NCBI GenBank assembly: GCA_013995675.1
Contig: VWRR01000010.1
Location: 496,001-560,000, forward strand
Source: Cyanidiococcus yangmingshanensis
Lineage: Eukaryota; Rhodophyta; Bangiophyceae; Cyanidiales; Cyanidiaceae
Length of the DNA: 64,000 nt
Direction of reading: 5' to 3'
Below the pieces are notes generated by a model that was given only the letters and a program-made list of their open reading frames with translations, was not told the origin of the DNA and ran no database searches. Shown piece after piece: positions 1-10,515 of this stretch. A program made the translations under genes and the position numbers. Positions within the stretch are counted from its first letter, which is position 1. Each line of letters opens with the position of its first letter.

Positions 1-1919
1 CTCTAGGAAGAACATACATCGATAGTGTCAGTGAGGGAAATGTGCCCGATTCTATCGAAGAACTCTTTTTTTGTCCTGCGAACGAAGATCCAATCCCAGC
101 CGTCGCGCTGACCGAAAATCTGCTAGTTTCGACAATCAACTGGGCTGATGGCAGGCGTCCGCTCTCAGAGATGATACTTCCTAGCATGCACATTTACAAG
201 GTAATATTCCACGACGAGTACCTAGGCACTGCCACAACAACATTTCTTGTCGAGACGTGTCTGTTCATCATCAAAAGGATACGCTCACTGTTGCTTGCCA
301 CAGGCATTCACTTCGAGGAAGACATTTGTATTAAATTGCAACTACCGTCGAAAGCAGCGAGAAAATTTTCCTTGGAACACTTAGTGACTAAGTCGCCAAC
401 GCCAACAGATGCAGATGCCTTCAGCTTACTGTCCGCTCTCTACAAGGATGCTATCACTGAGCTCTGCAGAGCTCGCGAAATCCATAAGCTGGATGATGCC
501 GTAGATGAACGTCTCTACGCAGATTTGGATTGCTGGTGGCACTTATGCGCTTTCCTAGAGTCTACCAAAGAAGATTTAAGATCCGTGGCAACGCAAGCTC
601 GTGCGCTGAACCACTCCCTTTCCAATCGACTGGCGTTTTCTGTGAACGATCCTGCACGGGATCGCATGGTTGGATTTGACCAAGCTGTTGTTCGTTATCT
701 TCTACCAGCCTCACCGCCAACTCGCGTTCCTTTAATGGGCTTGCAGGAGACATTCACCACAATTTTGGACTGGACGAATTTTTGCACTCGAATTGAGAAG
801 ACAATCAATTCCTGTTCCGCGAGCCTCTCCACAGATGGGACTCTTCACCTGGAGAAAATTGTTCTCGGCTGGTTAGACCTCGCTTCCATGTGTGCGGCAG
901 TGAGCTCATCGCTCAACCCTGGAATTCTTGTACGAGTTATGCTCTGTAGGACGATGCTTCAGTGGACGAAGAACTTGATCATGGCGACTGAGACAGAGGC
1001 TACTCTCCACGAAGAAACACACAGCGAAGCATTCATAGGGCATGAATCCCATTTGAAGACAGTGGCCGAAGTACTCTCACCGACGATAGATTTATTGATG
1101 CATGTGCTATGTATGAATCGGGGTAGGCAGCGACGACGGCTTCCGCGAGTGATCCGCAAGCTTGCTCGCAACGTTTCCGCAAAGCAGGCGCTACAAAAGG
1201 CGATTGATCTCGGCCTGGTGAGCGATACGAGGCTTGTTATGGATCAACAAACAGCCCTTCAAATCGAGATGGTTGATTGGGCTCGGATTTTGCTCGTGTT
1301 TTGGTCCTTGATTCGTATCCTAGATCTAGGTTTTGATTTGAAACTCTATAGCGCAGCTGAGTACCAGTACTTGGAGATTTTGGAGCTGATCGTTCTACGA
1401 AGTTTTTCAAGGATTTTAGAGCTTCACAAAGATGCAAGCTGTGCTCATCCTTCAGCTCTCTTGCTGCTTGCGAGACTAGCGCTCTGTGAATCTGAATGTG
1501 TGTGGAATGAATTAATCCGACGTAATGAGAGCCTTGCCCCTGGCGGTTTGTTGATCAAGAATGCTGGAGGCGAGGCTGCTGCTGCTCGCCTCGGGCACGA
1601 AAACAAATATGATCGTGGATTTTGTGGTCATTTTCGACCAGGCTCTCACCAAAACTCATGCGAGAAAGGGGAGCTTACAGAATCCACGGAGGCTGCATTT
1701 GAGCTGCGCTTTCGATCTGTCATGGATTCAGTGCCTATTTCCATCGAGCACATCCACCACACACTGACAGAGTTGAGGATGAGCAATGACAGAGAGTCTC
1801 TCGAGCGCGGAATAGCTGCAGTTCATTCCTTTTATGCTTCGATGGAGAGCGAAATCATGATGACTTTAAGAGAAGACGGAGGTAGTTTTTGCCGAGTTAC
1901 TCCAGCAATTGCTCGATAG
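1..1919 (+). CDS. NAA35: NAA35/MAK10, NatC auxiliary subunit (5' end outside window)
   Basis: The reading frame is open at the left edge, so the N-terminus, including the family's early MDPKMD-type segment, lies outside. NAA35 is the non-catalytic subunit that anchors the NatC N-terminal acetyltransferase to ribosomes. Visible family blocks, in the order seen in human NAA35: the INWADGR...HIY block matching TWLEGHS...LYIHNP; the FEED block near position 330; DRMVGFDQ...RYLLP near 660 (human MMGFEP...RLLP); the NRGRQRRRL block near 1120; LDLGFDLKLYSAAEYQY near 1330 (human GFELELYSMHEYYY); and FELRFRSVMDSVPISIEHI near 1700. The frame ends at a TAG at 1917-1919. The +1 frame just before it stays open to 1973 and is leucine-rich, so the true C-terminus may differ. 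Identification rests on many collinear blocks and is firm. Confidence 0.85.
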   Translation, partial: LGRTYIDSVSEGNVPDSIEELFFCPANEDPIPAVALTENLLVSTINWADGRRPLSEMILPSMHIYKVIFHDEYLGTATTTFLVETCLFIIKRIRSLLLATGIHFEEDICIKLQLPSKAARKFSLEHLVTKSPTPTDADAFSLLSALYKDAITELCRAREIHKLDDAVDERLYADLDCWWHLCAFLESTKEDLRSVATQARALNHSLSNRLAFSVNDPARDRMVGFDQAVVRYLLPASPPTRVPLMGLQETFTTILDWTNFCTRIEKTINSCSASLSTDGTLHLEKIVLGWLDLASMCAAVSSSLNPGILVRVMLCRTMLQWTKNLIMATETEATLHEETHSEAFIGHESHLKTVAEVLSPTIDLLMHVLCMNRGRQRRRLPRVIRKLARNVSAKQALQKAIDLGLVSDTRLVMDQQTALQIEMVDWARILLVFWSLIRILDLGFDLKLYSAAEYQYLEILELIVLRSFSRILELHKDASCAHPSALLLLARLALCESECVWNELIRRNESLAPGGLLIKNAGGEAAAARLGHENKYDRGFCGHFRPGSHQNSCEKGELTESTEAAFELRFRSVMDSVPISIEHIHHTLTELRMSNDRESLERGIAAVHSFYASMESEIMMTLREDGGSFCRVTPAIAR

Positions 1920-4900
1920 GGCACGGCAAGTCGAAAAAGGTCTGCAGCATCTTTACCAAATTCAGGTCTCTGAATGACAGAGTGTCGGTCATGGATTCCT
2001 CCACACTTCCACGCTTTCGAAAAGGGTGTACCTTATACAAACCTCGAATGCCGAAGCGGACCAATTGTATCGAAAGTCGCATCACTGAAATTCTATTCTT
2101 TGCGCCTGCATGATCGCAGCTATAGTTTTCATGAACTGCTCACAGAAGCATAACGAAGTTCTTGGCCGCCATATTCCAAAGGCCGCCTGCTAGAGCGCGA
2201 GTAATCAGTGTTACCTTTGCAATGGTCTAGCGCGTTTGGCTCTTGTTTACAAATCAATGCTCAGTGAGCTCTGCAGCTTTTCTCAGGCTCAGTCCGACAG
2301 TATACTTGGATTCAGCGCTTGCGCCGCCTCAAAGTGCCAATATCGATTCCTCTGGGAGGTGCTCATCTTGGTGCGTGTAATCTGAATGTACGCTTTCAAA
2401 TATAGACTGTTGTTGAAGAGCGCTGATTCGACTTTTGCTCTCCCTGATCAACCACGGGACCTGAGGTTTCATCACGGCAACCAAAATTGTCCCTGATCTC
2501 TGACTCAGTATTCGGATGTTTCATCCCCACCCGTGATTCGCCACGTCTCCGAGAAGATAGACAGCTGCAGGAAATCTGTAGGGAAAAACGTACGAAATCG
2601 GAAAACGGATTGGCTCTGCTTGCGAGATCATATGAGGGCTAGTTTTCACCCGATTCTTGATAAGGATCTTCGGGTTTTTTGTTGTCTCAATTCAATTCTA
2701 TCGTCATGCATATGGGACGTATCATTGCACAGCAATGAAAAGCGTTTTCTTTGAATGAGGTCGAAATTCGTGCTTGTCAGTATTTCTCGAGGTCTCCTCT
2801 CGAAAAATGATTACTTCTTTCCTTTAAGATGTCCCCAAGAAAGTTCCAAAAAATCCCTCCGTCGTGATATATGGCAAGGCGCATATTCGCTGCACGGACG
2901 CATGAATCCTACTTGATTCTAAAGAGCAAGCTTTGGTCTCGGGAGTAGGCGGTCCGGGTGAGCATTTTCACATACTTTTTGCAAGAAAAGAGCTCAGAAT
3001 TTATAGCACGATATTATTAGATTGCGCTGTCTAGAATACTTCCCCAATTAACGGATTCTTTGAAGTCAAAGACGCGTTCGAAGTCTGGACCTAGTTGCTT
3101 CTTGAGCTGCAAAAACAGTTGCTTTTCCTCCAAGGCCTCCGACTCCACTAAGAATTTTACGTTTTCATTATCGTCGTAGATCAGTTCGTCCGCTGCTTGG
3201 TTACTTCTCTCGGTACTTTGAGTTCCAACTTCCTGACCGTCCCTCGAGCCGACAAACTCGTCCCCGACTGAGGCAACCACCAGCAGGGTCAACGCTCTTT
3301 TATGGCTCGGGGTTCTTGCTAACCGCCTTGCAGCACGTCGCTATTCCGCAAAAACATTTGATTGACATATTTGCCCCAGAGACAAACCCTGGAACTTTTG
3401 TTCCAAACGGGAGGTTTGAGTGTCCCACAGAACATAGTTCACGGCAAAGATACGTGTGAAACTGGTCGGAATGCATGTGGTGAGATTGCTCAAGCGTCTC
3501 CCGATCTCGTTCGAAACGTTTGATGGGACATTGGTGACCCTACAGAAACTTTTTCGGACGGCTTATCACGATATTGATTCGACTTGCTTTGGATACAAAT
3601 TATGGGAAGCCACCAAGCTGCTTCAGCGTTTCTGATTTATCTCTATAACTTGGTTAGCTTCTCTAAAACGCCGCAAACCAGAGCTTTTTTTCGAATTCTC
3701 TGACGAGGCTTAGCACGCGACACTCAAGTCGTTCGCGCCTCTCTCCACGATTACTTTGGACGACTAGCTCTGCGTCTCGTTTGATTCAGAAAGAAACATT
3801 CGAAATACAGTGTTTCGTGGAATCGTTTCGAGAGCGTGGGCTAGGGAAGCACTTGCGCTGCTTTTCTACAGGCTTGAGTTCAAATTTCATGCCTGGATGT
3901 CGTCGTGAACAGAGGCCAGCCTTGTGTATCCAAGCCATCGAAAAAGTCGAACCATTGTATAGATTCCTCCGAAACCACTCGGAAATTAATCATGGAATTG
4001 AACGATATTTGCCGGAAAATTTTCGAGAAGAGCTCAAAGTCATTCACGATGCTGTATCCCTTTTGGGTGTTAGAATAGGTATCCATTTTGCCAAACCAGA
4101 ACGCAACCTCCGAAGCTTTGTCGAGTGTTTAGCCTGACCAATCGAAGATAGTCACCAGCGTTCTGAATGGCGAGTGCCGATAAGTGATTGAGGGTTCGCA
4201 AGAAGAGCGCTGGGAAACAATCTTTTGACAATGCGCACATACCAACTTCTTACAGAATGCAGATTCAGAGAAACTGCTCTGTATGCTACGGCTTATGCGA
4301 AACTGATTGAAAATCAGTATGATCTAATCAGAGGACGAGAATTTTCGTCCGGAAAATCGATTGTCAGCTACTTGATGCGAGAAAAACTCCATCATGATTG
4401 ACTGACCTCGTCCCGAGTATGAGGCGTTCACGCTCGCGAGAGTACGGAAGAACTCAAGTGTCAGACATCTGGAAGAACCTAAGGATGACGCCTCCGATGC
4501 TAGATGACCAGGTTTATCACGTTGTTCTTCATAAATGCTGCCTATATGGGGATTAGCAAAACTGCTAACGCTAACGCAATAAGATCTTTGCTTCAAGGTT
4601 TTGACTCGATCTCGAAAATGAACGACGACTCGATGGAAACTGAATCTACCGATATGCCCTCAGTAATTCCACCCAAAACCTCCACTCATAAGCATATCCT
4701 CCAAAAGCGCTAGTTTCTGCTTCGGGATCGCTGATTCTTCCTCATAATGTGATTTTTACTGAAAATCTACCGATGAACACCGACATAGTCTTCACAAGAA
4801 TGGCGGAATTGCCTCGTTGACATGAATGGTTACACACAATGCCAACCCCCGGGGGCTAAAGCTCTTCGAGCTTCTGATCATTTCGTTTTCGAGACGACAG

Positions 4901-5294
4901 CCTTCGGCTGGATAAAAAGCCTTACTCGGGAGTCCGATCGCGTCACCCCGCAAAGACAGCAGAGAGGTAAATCTTTGGGAATCAAGCGTGCGTAAACCTC
5001 CTCCTCAGTCTTGTCGGTCAAATGCTTTTATAAAAAGCCTCCAATTGCTCTCTAATCATTGATTCAAAGCTTCGTATCCTTAAAATGTGAACTCTCTGCT
5101 CTCTTGAACTCGATTCAGTCCAGAGAATTATTGCACTCGCAGTTCCCGAGCATCGTTCACGTGTATCCAGGGCGACAGACGAACCTCAAAGCGATGCTCC
5201 GCAACGAACGTTTGAATAGTGTAGTTTGGGTTGCGGCAGACACAACAAACCAAGCTCCAGCTCAGAGCACCGACACTATCTACGCAGTTTCGAT
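1920..5294. other. 3.4 kb stretch with no supported gene
   Basis: No recognisable protein, tRNA or repeat is seen. The longest candidates are a minus-strand frame at 3017-3292 (91 codons, no ATG; an upstream ATG frame could reach it only through a hypothetical 55-nt intron) and a plus-strand frame at 3781-4137 without ATG. Frames of this size are expected by chance in DNA of this composition. The right part contains the UMPS promoter. Confidence 0.5.
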
Positions 5295-6707
5295 ATGGAC
5301 AATCTTGTGAAAGATCTTTTTGAAGTAGGTGCGCTCAAGTTTGGAACTTTCAAACTCAAATCTGGCATAGAATCTCCGTTTTATGTTGATCTGCGGGTGG
5401 CGGTTTCGCACCCGAGAATCCTCAAGCAAATTGCAGCTGCCTTCTTGAAAGGAATTCGGGAGCACCAAGTTGAATTCGATCTAATATGTGGAGTGCCATA
5501 CACCGCGCTTCCGTTTGCAACCGCGATAGCTCTAGAGGGCAACATCCCTATGGTTATGTGCAGAAAGGAGCAAAAGGATCACGGCACCCGCCGTACAGTC
5601 GAGGGACAATATGCTCCTGGAAGTCGTTGTCTGATCATTGAGGATGTTGTTACGAGCGGATCTAGTATCTTGGAAGTTGCAGAGTCGCTAGTGTCACAGG
5701 GCCTCAAAGTGACGTCTGCTATTGTTCTGCTTGATCGAGAGCAAGGTGGCCGGGATGTGCTCCGCGCAATGGACATTGAGCTCTTCTCGGTGTACGGCAT
5801 CACTGGGATGATTGAAGCATTGCAGAACATGCATTTAATTGATTCGTTGAAAGCCGAAACGGTGTACGCTTTTCTTCAAAAATCGCAGATCATTCCAGCG
5901 GATGCGAAGAGGCAACCCTCTCGAATCCCGCAAGAACTTGGGTCCGAGTCATCCATGTCTCCGATTCGGGACCAACTTTATGCAATTTCCCGAAGAAAGA
6001 AAAGCATACTATGTGTTGCCGCGGATGTAGAGTCTGCGGAAGAGCTCATGAGCATAGCTGAAGACGTTGGCCCTCACATTTGTGTCTTGAAGTTGCATGC
6101 CGACATCATTCGAGACTGGGCGACCGAAACCCCAAAGCGATTGCAAGAAATAGCGGCTCGACATGACTTTCTTCTGTTTGAAGACCGAAAATTTGCGGAT
6201 ATTGGTAGCACCGTCGTGGCGCAGTTTGGCTCGGGAACGCATCGCATCGCGTCCTGGGCGCACATAACGAACGCGCATGCTCTACCGGGTCCAGGGGTAA
6301 TCGATGGTCTCCGTCAAGCATGCGAGTCTTCCGGCAGAATGGTCGGCCTTCTCCTGGTCGCTCAGATGTCTAGCAAAGGAAATTTGATTGACGGACGCTA
6401 CACTGAGTCGTGTCTTCGAATGGCGCGTGATGCTTTCCCTTTTTGTATCGGGTTCATCGCTCAGGAACGTATGGACCCGACTGGCAAACTCTTTGTGATG
6501 GCTCCGGGTGTCCAGCTGGAAGCAAAAGGCGATGGATTAGGTCAGCAGTATAATACTCCTGAGCATCTGTTGAAGGAGAAAGGAGTTGACTTTCTCATTG
6601 TTGGTCGTGGCATTTACGCGGCTCCAGAACCCTGGCAAGGCCGCACAAAGGTACAAGGAACTATCTTGGAGTATCCTTCAATCGAATATCGAGAAACGCT
6701 TTTCTAA
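5295..6707 (+). CDS. UMPS: UMP synthase (OPRT-OMP decarboxylase fusion)
   Basis: Bifunctional enzyme for the last two steps of pyrimidine synthesis: orotate plus PRPP to OMP, then decarboxylation to UMP. The ATG at 5295 gives 470 aa, close to human UMPS (480). The N-terminal orotate phosphoribosyltransferase half carries the PRPP-binding loop IIEDVVTSGSS near residue 113. The C-terminal decarboxylase half carries KLHADI (usually KTHVDI) and the catalytic EDRKFADIG block at residues 296-304 with the Asp-Lys-Asp residues. The order OPRT then ODC is that of animals and plants. The fusion implies a cytosolic enzyme and no targeting peptide is seen. The open frame upstream of 5295 has no ATG. Confidence 0.95.
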   Translation: MDNLVKDLFEVGALKFGTFKLKSGIESPFYVDLRVAVSHPRILKQIAAAFLKGIREHQVEFDLICGVPYTALPFATAIALEGNIPMVMCRKEQKDHGTRRTVEGQYAPGSRCLIIEDVVTSGSSILEVAESLVSQGLKVTSAIVLLDREQGGRDVLRAMDIELFSVYGITGMIEALQNMHLIDSLKAETVYAFLQKSQIIPADAKRQPSRIPQELGSESSMSPIRDQLYAISRRKKSILCVAADVESAEELMSIAEDVGPHICVLKLHADIIRDWATETPKRLQEIAARHDFLLFEDRKFADIGSTVVAQFGSGTHRIASWAHITNAHALPGPGVIDGLRQACESSGRMVGLLLVAQMSSKGNLIDGRYTESCLRMARDAFPFCIGFIAQERMDPTGKLFVMAPGVQLEAKGDGLGQQYNTPEHLLKEKGVDFLIVGRGIYAAPEPWQGRTKVQGTILEYPSIEYRETLF

Positions 6708-7083
6708 TGTAGAAGCAAGGTGATGCATTTTTTTCAAAAACATAGAATGCTTTCCACTTGTGATCTTTTTGAGGCAAATTTTCTCGTGAGCAATTCCGTG
6801 CAAATAGAACGCAAAGATACCATAGTGATCGGGGGCCTACGCCACAAACCCAAACATGCGCGGCTGAGTTCTTGCGTGGCTTTTTCGCTGCCTCGAACGG
6901 AAGGAATTTTGCGCGCACCCGCGAAATAAACAAGTGTCTGCAACATGACGATTTTCGCAAAGCTTTCCTAAGCAATCAGATATGTTTATTGGATGTTATT
7001 CAGAACCAACCGCCAAACGGAAGAAAATTTCCAAACAGTTGGAGAGCTCAACTTACGCGCTTTGAGCAATATAATAGCTATTC
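6708..7083. other. 376-bp gap between convergent genes
   Basis: Lies between the 3' ends of UMPS (plus strand) and the deacetylase-like gene (minus strand). It is A/T-richer than its flanks and would hold both 3' ends. No conserved frame is seen. Confidence 0.4.
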
Positions 7084-8583
7084 TTACTCCTGAACTGGAT
7101 ATTTCGTTTCAATAGTTTGTATTCGAATGATAGAGTCCGGATGCAGTCTCAATTTGTCCCCGATTCGCAGTGAGGGCCCAGAGCTATGACTCTCAGCAGT
7201 TCCCTGAATTTTTTCCAGAACCAGGTCCCGACCTTCCCATGAGTTGCTCGCCCCGAAGGCTGTGCAGTCAGCTACGACCAGATCAACCGACCTCGACAAA
7301 TAATTTCTATATATGATGGAGTTATTCCAAATTTCTGCGGACCACCCCCGGGCTCGGATTTGGTGCAATTCTGATTCCGTTACGATCGCCAGATTTGGGA
7401 GTGCCTCCCGAGCTTTCAAAATTAGTCTTTCAAAACAAGACAAATGCTGCTCGTAGTCTTCCGATGAGTAGGCAGACTTCATCGCATTCTGTGCGTGCCA
7501 CATAACATTCGCATACTTGGTAGAATTCAAAAGGTGCACAATATCACGCGTTGCCGCTTGGCAATCGAAATTTGGATAAAATGCGTCAAAACGGGGGCGA
7601 TTCGTGACCACGAGGCCTCCGTCCATCCGGTAAACATCCTGGACATCGCCAAGACTAGTTCCAATGAATCCCGCCATACGCACGGCATCAGCAAGCCACG
7701 GAGTCCAAGTATTGTGTGGCGACGACAAAATACGAGGCAAATATCCCCAGAATGCGCGAAAGGCATCGACGCCTCCCTGAATCCAAGCCACTAGATCATG
7801 ATGTTCATTGAACCAGTCGAATTCGGAGCGCAGCTCCAACTGCGATGTACCACACACAATCGAGTGGTTGAAGCAAAGGGCCGCTTTCGATCCAGGTATA
7901 TTCAGCTCCTCTAACCAGCGAGAGATTGAGAAATGAGACCGGCCGTGATACTCAGGATGCCATAGTTCATCAATGTAGAGCTGCCGGTACATTTCGCGTA
8001 GATCCCCACGAAAGTACGGAGCTCTGGAGAGACCGCCAGCAGAGTTGTGCAGAAGCAACTCACGATACCCGCAGCGCTCTGAGCGCTGATCCTCTACTCT
8101 ACGGCAGTCATGAGGAAATGGGCGTTGTATTCGACTCATCTCCAGGAAATCAGGGCCACCAACTATCCAGTGAGGAGTCAAGACAACTCTTTTCTCGAAT
8201 GCTACATCTTGATTGAGGTGCCTGAGAAGCTCTCGGAGCGTTTGGAGGTCATCGAGGGTTTCCGAGGTCGCAAAACGATACCAAAAGCCGCGCGGCGCTG
8301 TTTGCAACTCTTCGTGTTCTTCAGCGAAAGTTCGGTTTGGAAAAATTGGAACCGCATCAGTCCACCTTCCCCAATCATCTGACGAAATAGATAGGAAACA
8401 ACGGTTCGCCTGGTTCAGCTGTGGACGCCTAAATGGGGGCGAAATAGTGAGCGGGAAACGCGGTTTTCCCAACGACTTCCAATCCGTGCCCAGGCGAAGA
8501 GCGCTCCTAAATAGCGCAAGCAAAGCTAGAGTAGCAACCAAGCGTAAAAAGTATAGTCGAGAAATCGAGGGAAACGCTGACAT
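7084..8583 (-). CDS. Membrane-anchored polysaccharide-deacetylase-like protein
   Basis: The first ATG at 8583 gives 499 aa. Residues about 9-27 form a single hydrophobic segment preceded by an arginine, as in a signal anchor of a type II membrane protein. The rest has no further membrane segment and would be lumenal or extracellular. The lumenal part carries ISSDDWGRW near its start, a TPHWIVGGPDF block, WHPEYHGRSHFSISRWLEEL, and SSPHNTWTPW. Aspartate pairs and the H-x-x-x-H-G-x-x-H pattern suggest metal binding. From memory, similar DDWG and HGR-H motifs occur in bacterial proteins annotated as polysaccharide (de)acetylase, a NodB-like fold. If so, the protein would act on cell-wall or secreted glycans. 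Substrate and activity are unknown. It is not close to chitin deacetylases by eye. Possible lateral transfer. Confidence 0.5.
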   Translation of the reverse strand: MSAFPSISRLYFLRLVATLALLALFRSALRLGTDWKSLGKPRFPLTISPPFRRPQLNQANRCFLSISSDDWGRWTDAVPIFPNRTFAEEHEELQTAPRGFWYRFATSETLDDLQTLRELLRHLNQDVAFEKRVVLTPHWIVGGPDFLEMSRIQRPFPHDCRRVEDQRSERCGYRELLLHNSAGGLSRAPYFRGDLREMYRQLYIDELWHPEYHGRSHFSISRWLEELNIPGSKAALCFNHSIVCGTSQLELRSEFDWFNEHHDLVAWIQGGVDAFRAFWGYLPRILSSPHNTWTPWLADAVRMAGFIGTSLGDVQDVYRMDGGLVVTNRPRFDAFYPNFDCQAATRDIVHLLNSTKYANVMWHAQNAMKSAYSSEDYEQHLSCFERLILKAREALPNLAIVTESELHQIRARGWSAEIWNNSIIYRNYLSRSVDLVVADCTAFGASNSWEGRDLVLEKIQGTAESHSSGPSLRIGDKLRLHPDSIIRIQTIETKYPVQE

Positions 8584-9116
8584 TGAAAGCGCCTCTTTAG
8601 CTGATAAAGCTCTAAACACGGAAGAAAATTACGAGTCGCGCACGTTGGCGCCGGTCAAACTGCGCCGCCTGAAGCCGGAATCGTCAACACTGCCGCGTTA
8701 ACGGCGAACTGGCTCCAGCACCGGACGTAGCCAAAATGAAAAGATAAAACATTTCTTTAAGAGCACTTTTTCTTCAGCAAGTTCCACAGACGGCAGCTCT
8801 TGCGGGACATGTCTCGCATTAAAGAAAGAGAGCTTCCAAACGAGACCTTGTTCGAGAGAGGAGACAGATGCTCCAAACACTCGAGTGCTGCACTCGAGGG
8901 TACGAATGATTGCATCGAGAGCGCCTAGTTAGATCCAGTTCCCGAACTAGTAATTCGGACACACCGATGAATGGAGCAAAAGGTGGGGAGTGCGAAACTC
9001 CGGACACTCATAGATGCGAAGAACATTAGTATACGGACAAGATTAGATATTAGCGAGAAAACGTTGCTGGTCTCAAATCCGAAAAAGTTGGACAAAAGAG
9101 CAGAACTGGTCGACAT
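8584..9116. other. 533-bp gap, upstream of the deacetylase-like gene
   Basis: Contains the presumed promoter of the gene at 7084-8583 and the 3' end of CofH, both on the minus strand. Only short overlapping frames without ATG support are present. Confidence 0.4.
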
Positions 9117-10397
9117 CTAGCGAACTTCAGTGTCACAAGAGCGAGCTGTGCTGTGAAAGCGAAAACTGTCCGAACTGAGGAGGCTGTGGAATGAGCCAAA
9201 TTTTGAATCTGCTTTTTCATTGGCGAATTCATCCAATGGACTATTCGAAACGCGATCGATGATTCCATACATCGTATCCCGCTGCAAGAGGTGCCGCTCT
9301 GGGCCAGCCTCCGCAACGATTCGATGCATCTGGGCAGGCGTCAGTAGTTGACCATGCCTTGCGCCGGCCGCTGCCGAAATAGACTCATTCATTAGGGTTC
9401 CTCCGAGGTCATTGCAACCGGCCTGGAGCAACAGGACACTGCCCTTCGGCGACTCTTTTGGCCAAGAGCACTGAATATTTCGAATGCCATCACCAAGGGC
9501 AATGCGTGATACTGCATGGACAAGCAAACGCTCGTGAAAAGACGGGCCACTTCGACATTCTCGCAAATAACGACCGTCCTCTTTCTTACATATTGGTGCT
9601 TCCCAGTGCACAAAACTCAGCGGGACAAACTCAGTGAACACTCTGGTTTCTTCCTGTATAGATCGAATTGTCAGCAAATGCCGAGCTATATCTATCGGAG
9701 TCTCTATGTGACCAAACATCATCGTCGAAGTCATACGCATCCCAGCGACAGTATGAGCTTCCTTGGCGATTCGCACCCATTCTTGCACAGTGATGCGTCC
9801 GGGAGATATTTTATCCCGAACCTCCTGAACCAGGATTTCAGCAGCCGTCCCTGGGAGGGAATCGACACCGGCAGCTCGAAGCAGTTTTAAATACTCGCTC
9901 GTTGCAACCCTGGAGAGCCGGGCACCATACAAAACTTCTTCGGGAGAAAACGCGTGTAAGTGAATGTCTGGGACTGCACGCTTTATGCACTCGGCTACTC
10001 GAATGTACAAGTCGCCTTTCGCCCCTGGAGGTAGACCAGCCTGAACGCATATTTCAGTAGCACCTAATCGTCTCGCCTCCACTGCCCGGGCAGCAATTTC
10101 CTCCAACGGCAAAAGATACGTCTCCCCTTTCTGAGAACCTTTGGGTGTCCTGCTAAAAGCACAAAAACCACAGCGCTTCACACAGGCATTCGTGAAGTTT
10201 ATATTCCTGTTCACAACGAAGCTGACAGCGTCGCCTGCTTGTTCGCGGCGAAGAGAGTCTGCGAATCGAACAACCTCAGCGACAGACTCCGAATCCCTCG
10301 CGAGTAACAATTTGCACAGATCATCAATCTCGTGATGTTTCGAGGCTTTCCGAAGTATATTTCGGATGGAGGAAGCAGTCGTAGCTGGGCAACTCAT
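9117..10397 (-). CDS. cofH: CofH, FO synthase subunit 2 (radical SAM)
   Basis: Radical-SAM enzyme joining a tyrosine-derived radical to 5-amino-6-ribitylaminouracil, the first half of synthesis of the deazaflavin FO (8-hydroxy-5-deazariboflavin), the chromophore of F420 and a light-harvesting antenna of some photolyases. The ATG at 10397 gives 426 aa, slightly longer than bacterial CofH. The cluster motif FTNACVKRCGFCAF holds C72-x3-C76-x2-C79. Family-specific blocks follow: ICVQAGLPPGAKGDLY, HLHAFSPEEV, DSLPGTAAEIL, TSTMMFGHIETP and FTEFVPLSFVH. The last block separates it from the menaquinone paralogues MqnC/MqnE. Only the CofH half is present; green algae usually carry a fused CofG-CofH. 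CofG must be elsewhere or absent. The C-terminal 35 residues are extra. No clear targeting peptide. Confidence 0.9.
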   Translation of the reverse strand: MSCPATTASSIRNILRKASKHHEIDDLCKLLLARDSESVAEVVRFADSLRREQAGDAVSFVVNRNINFTNACVKRCGFCAFSRTPKGSQKGETYLLPLEEIAARAVEARRLGATEICVQAGLPPGAKGDLYIRVAECIKRAVPDIHLHAFSPEEVLYGARLSRVATSEYLKLLRAAGVDSLPGTAAEILVQEVRDKISPGRITVQEWVRIAKEAHTVAGMRMTSTMMFGHIETPIDIARHLLTIRSIQEETRVFTEFVPLSFVHWEAPICKKEDGRYLRECRSGPSFHERLLVHAVSRIALGDGIRNIQCSWPKESPKGSVLLLQAGCNDLGGTLMNESISAAAGARHGQLLTPAQMHRIVAEAGPERHLLQRDTMYGIIDRVSNSPLDEFANEKADSKFGSFHSLLSSDSFRFHSTARSCDTEVR

Positions 10398-10515
10398 TCC
10401 GAGTACGTACGAGCTCACGCCTGCAGTGCATGTTTAGCGACTGGCGCCGGATTGCTCTGCAGATGAAAAACTCGCCCCTCACTAGGCTATTAGGGAGTTT
10501 GGCTAACAGTCTTGA
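10398..10515. promoter_or_regulatory. 118-bp divergent promoter region, CofH and lycopene cyclase
   Basis: The two start codons face away from each other over only 118 bp, so 5' UTRs and promoter elements of both genes must share this space. No clear TATA box or known operator is visible. Co-regulation is inferred from the layout alone. Confidence 0.45.

Noticed and set aside
3017-3292. 91-codon minus-strand frame as a real gene
   Set aside because: No ATG, no recognised motif, and joining an upstream ATG frame needs an unsupported intron.
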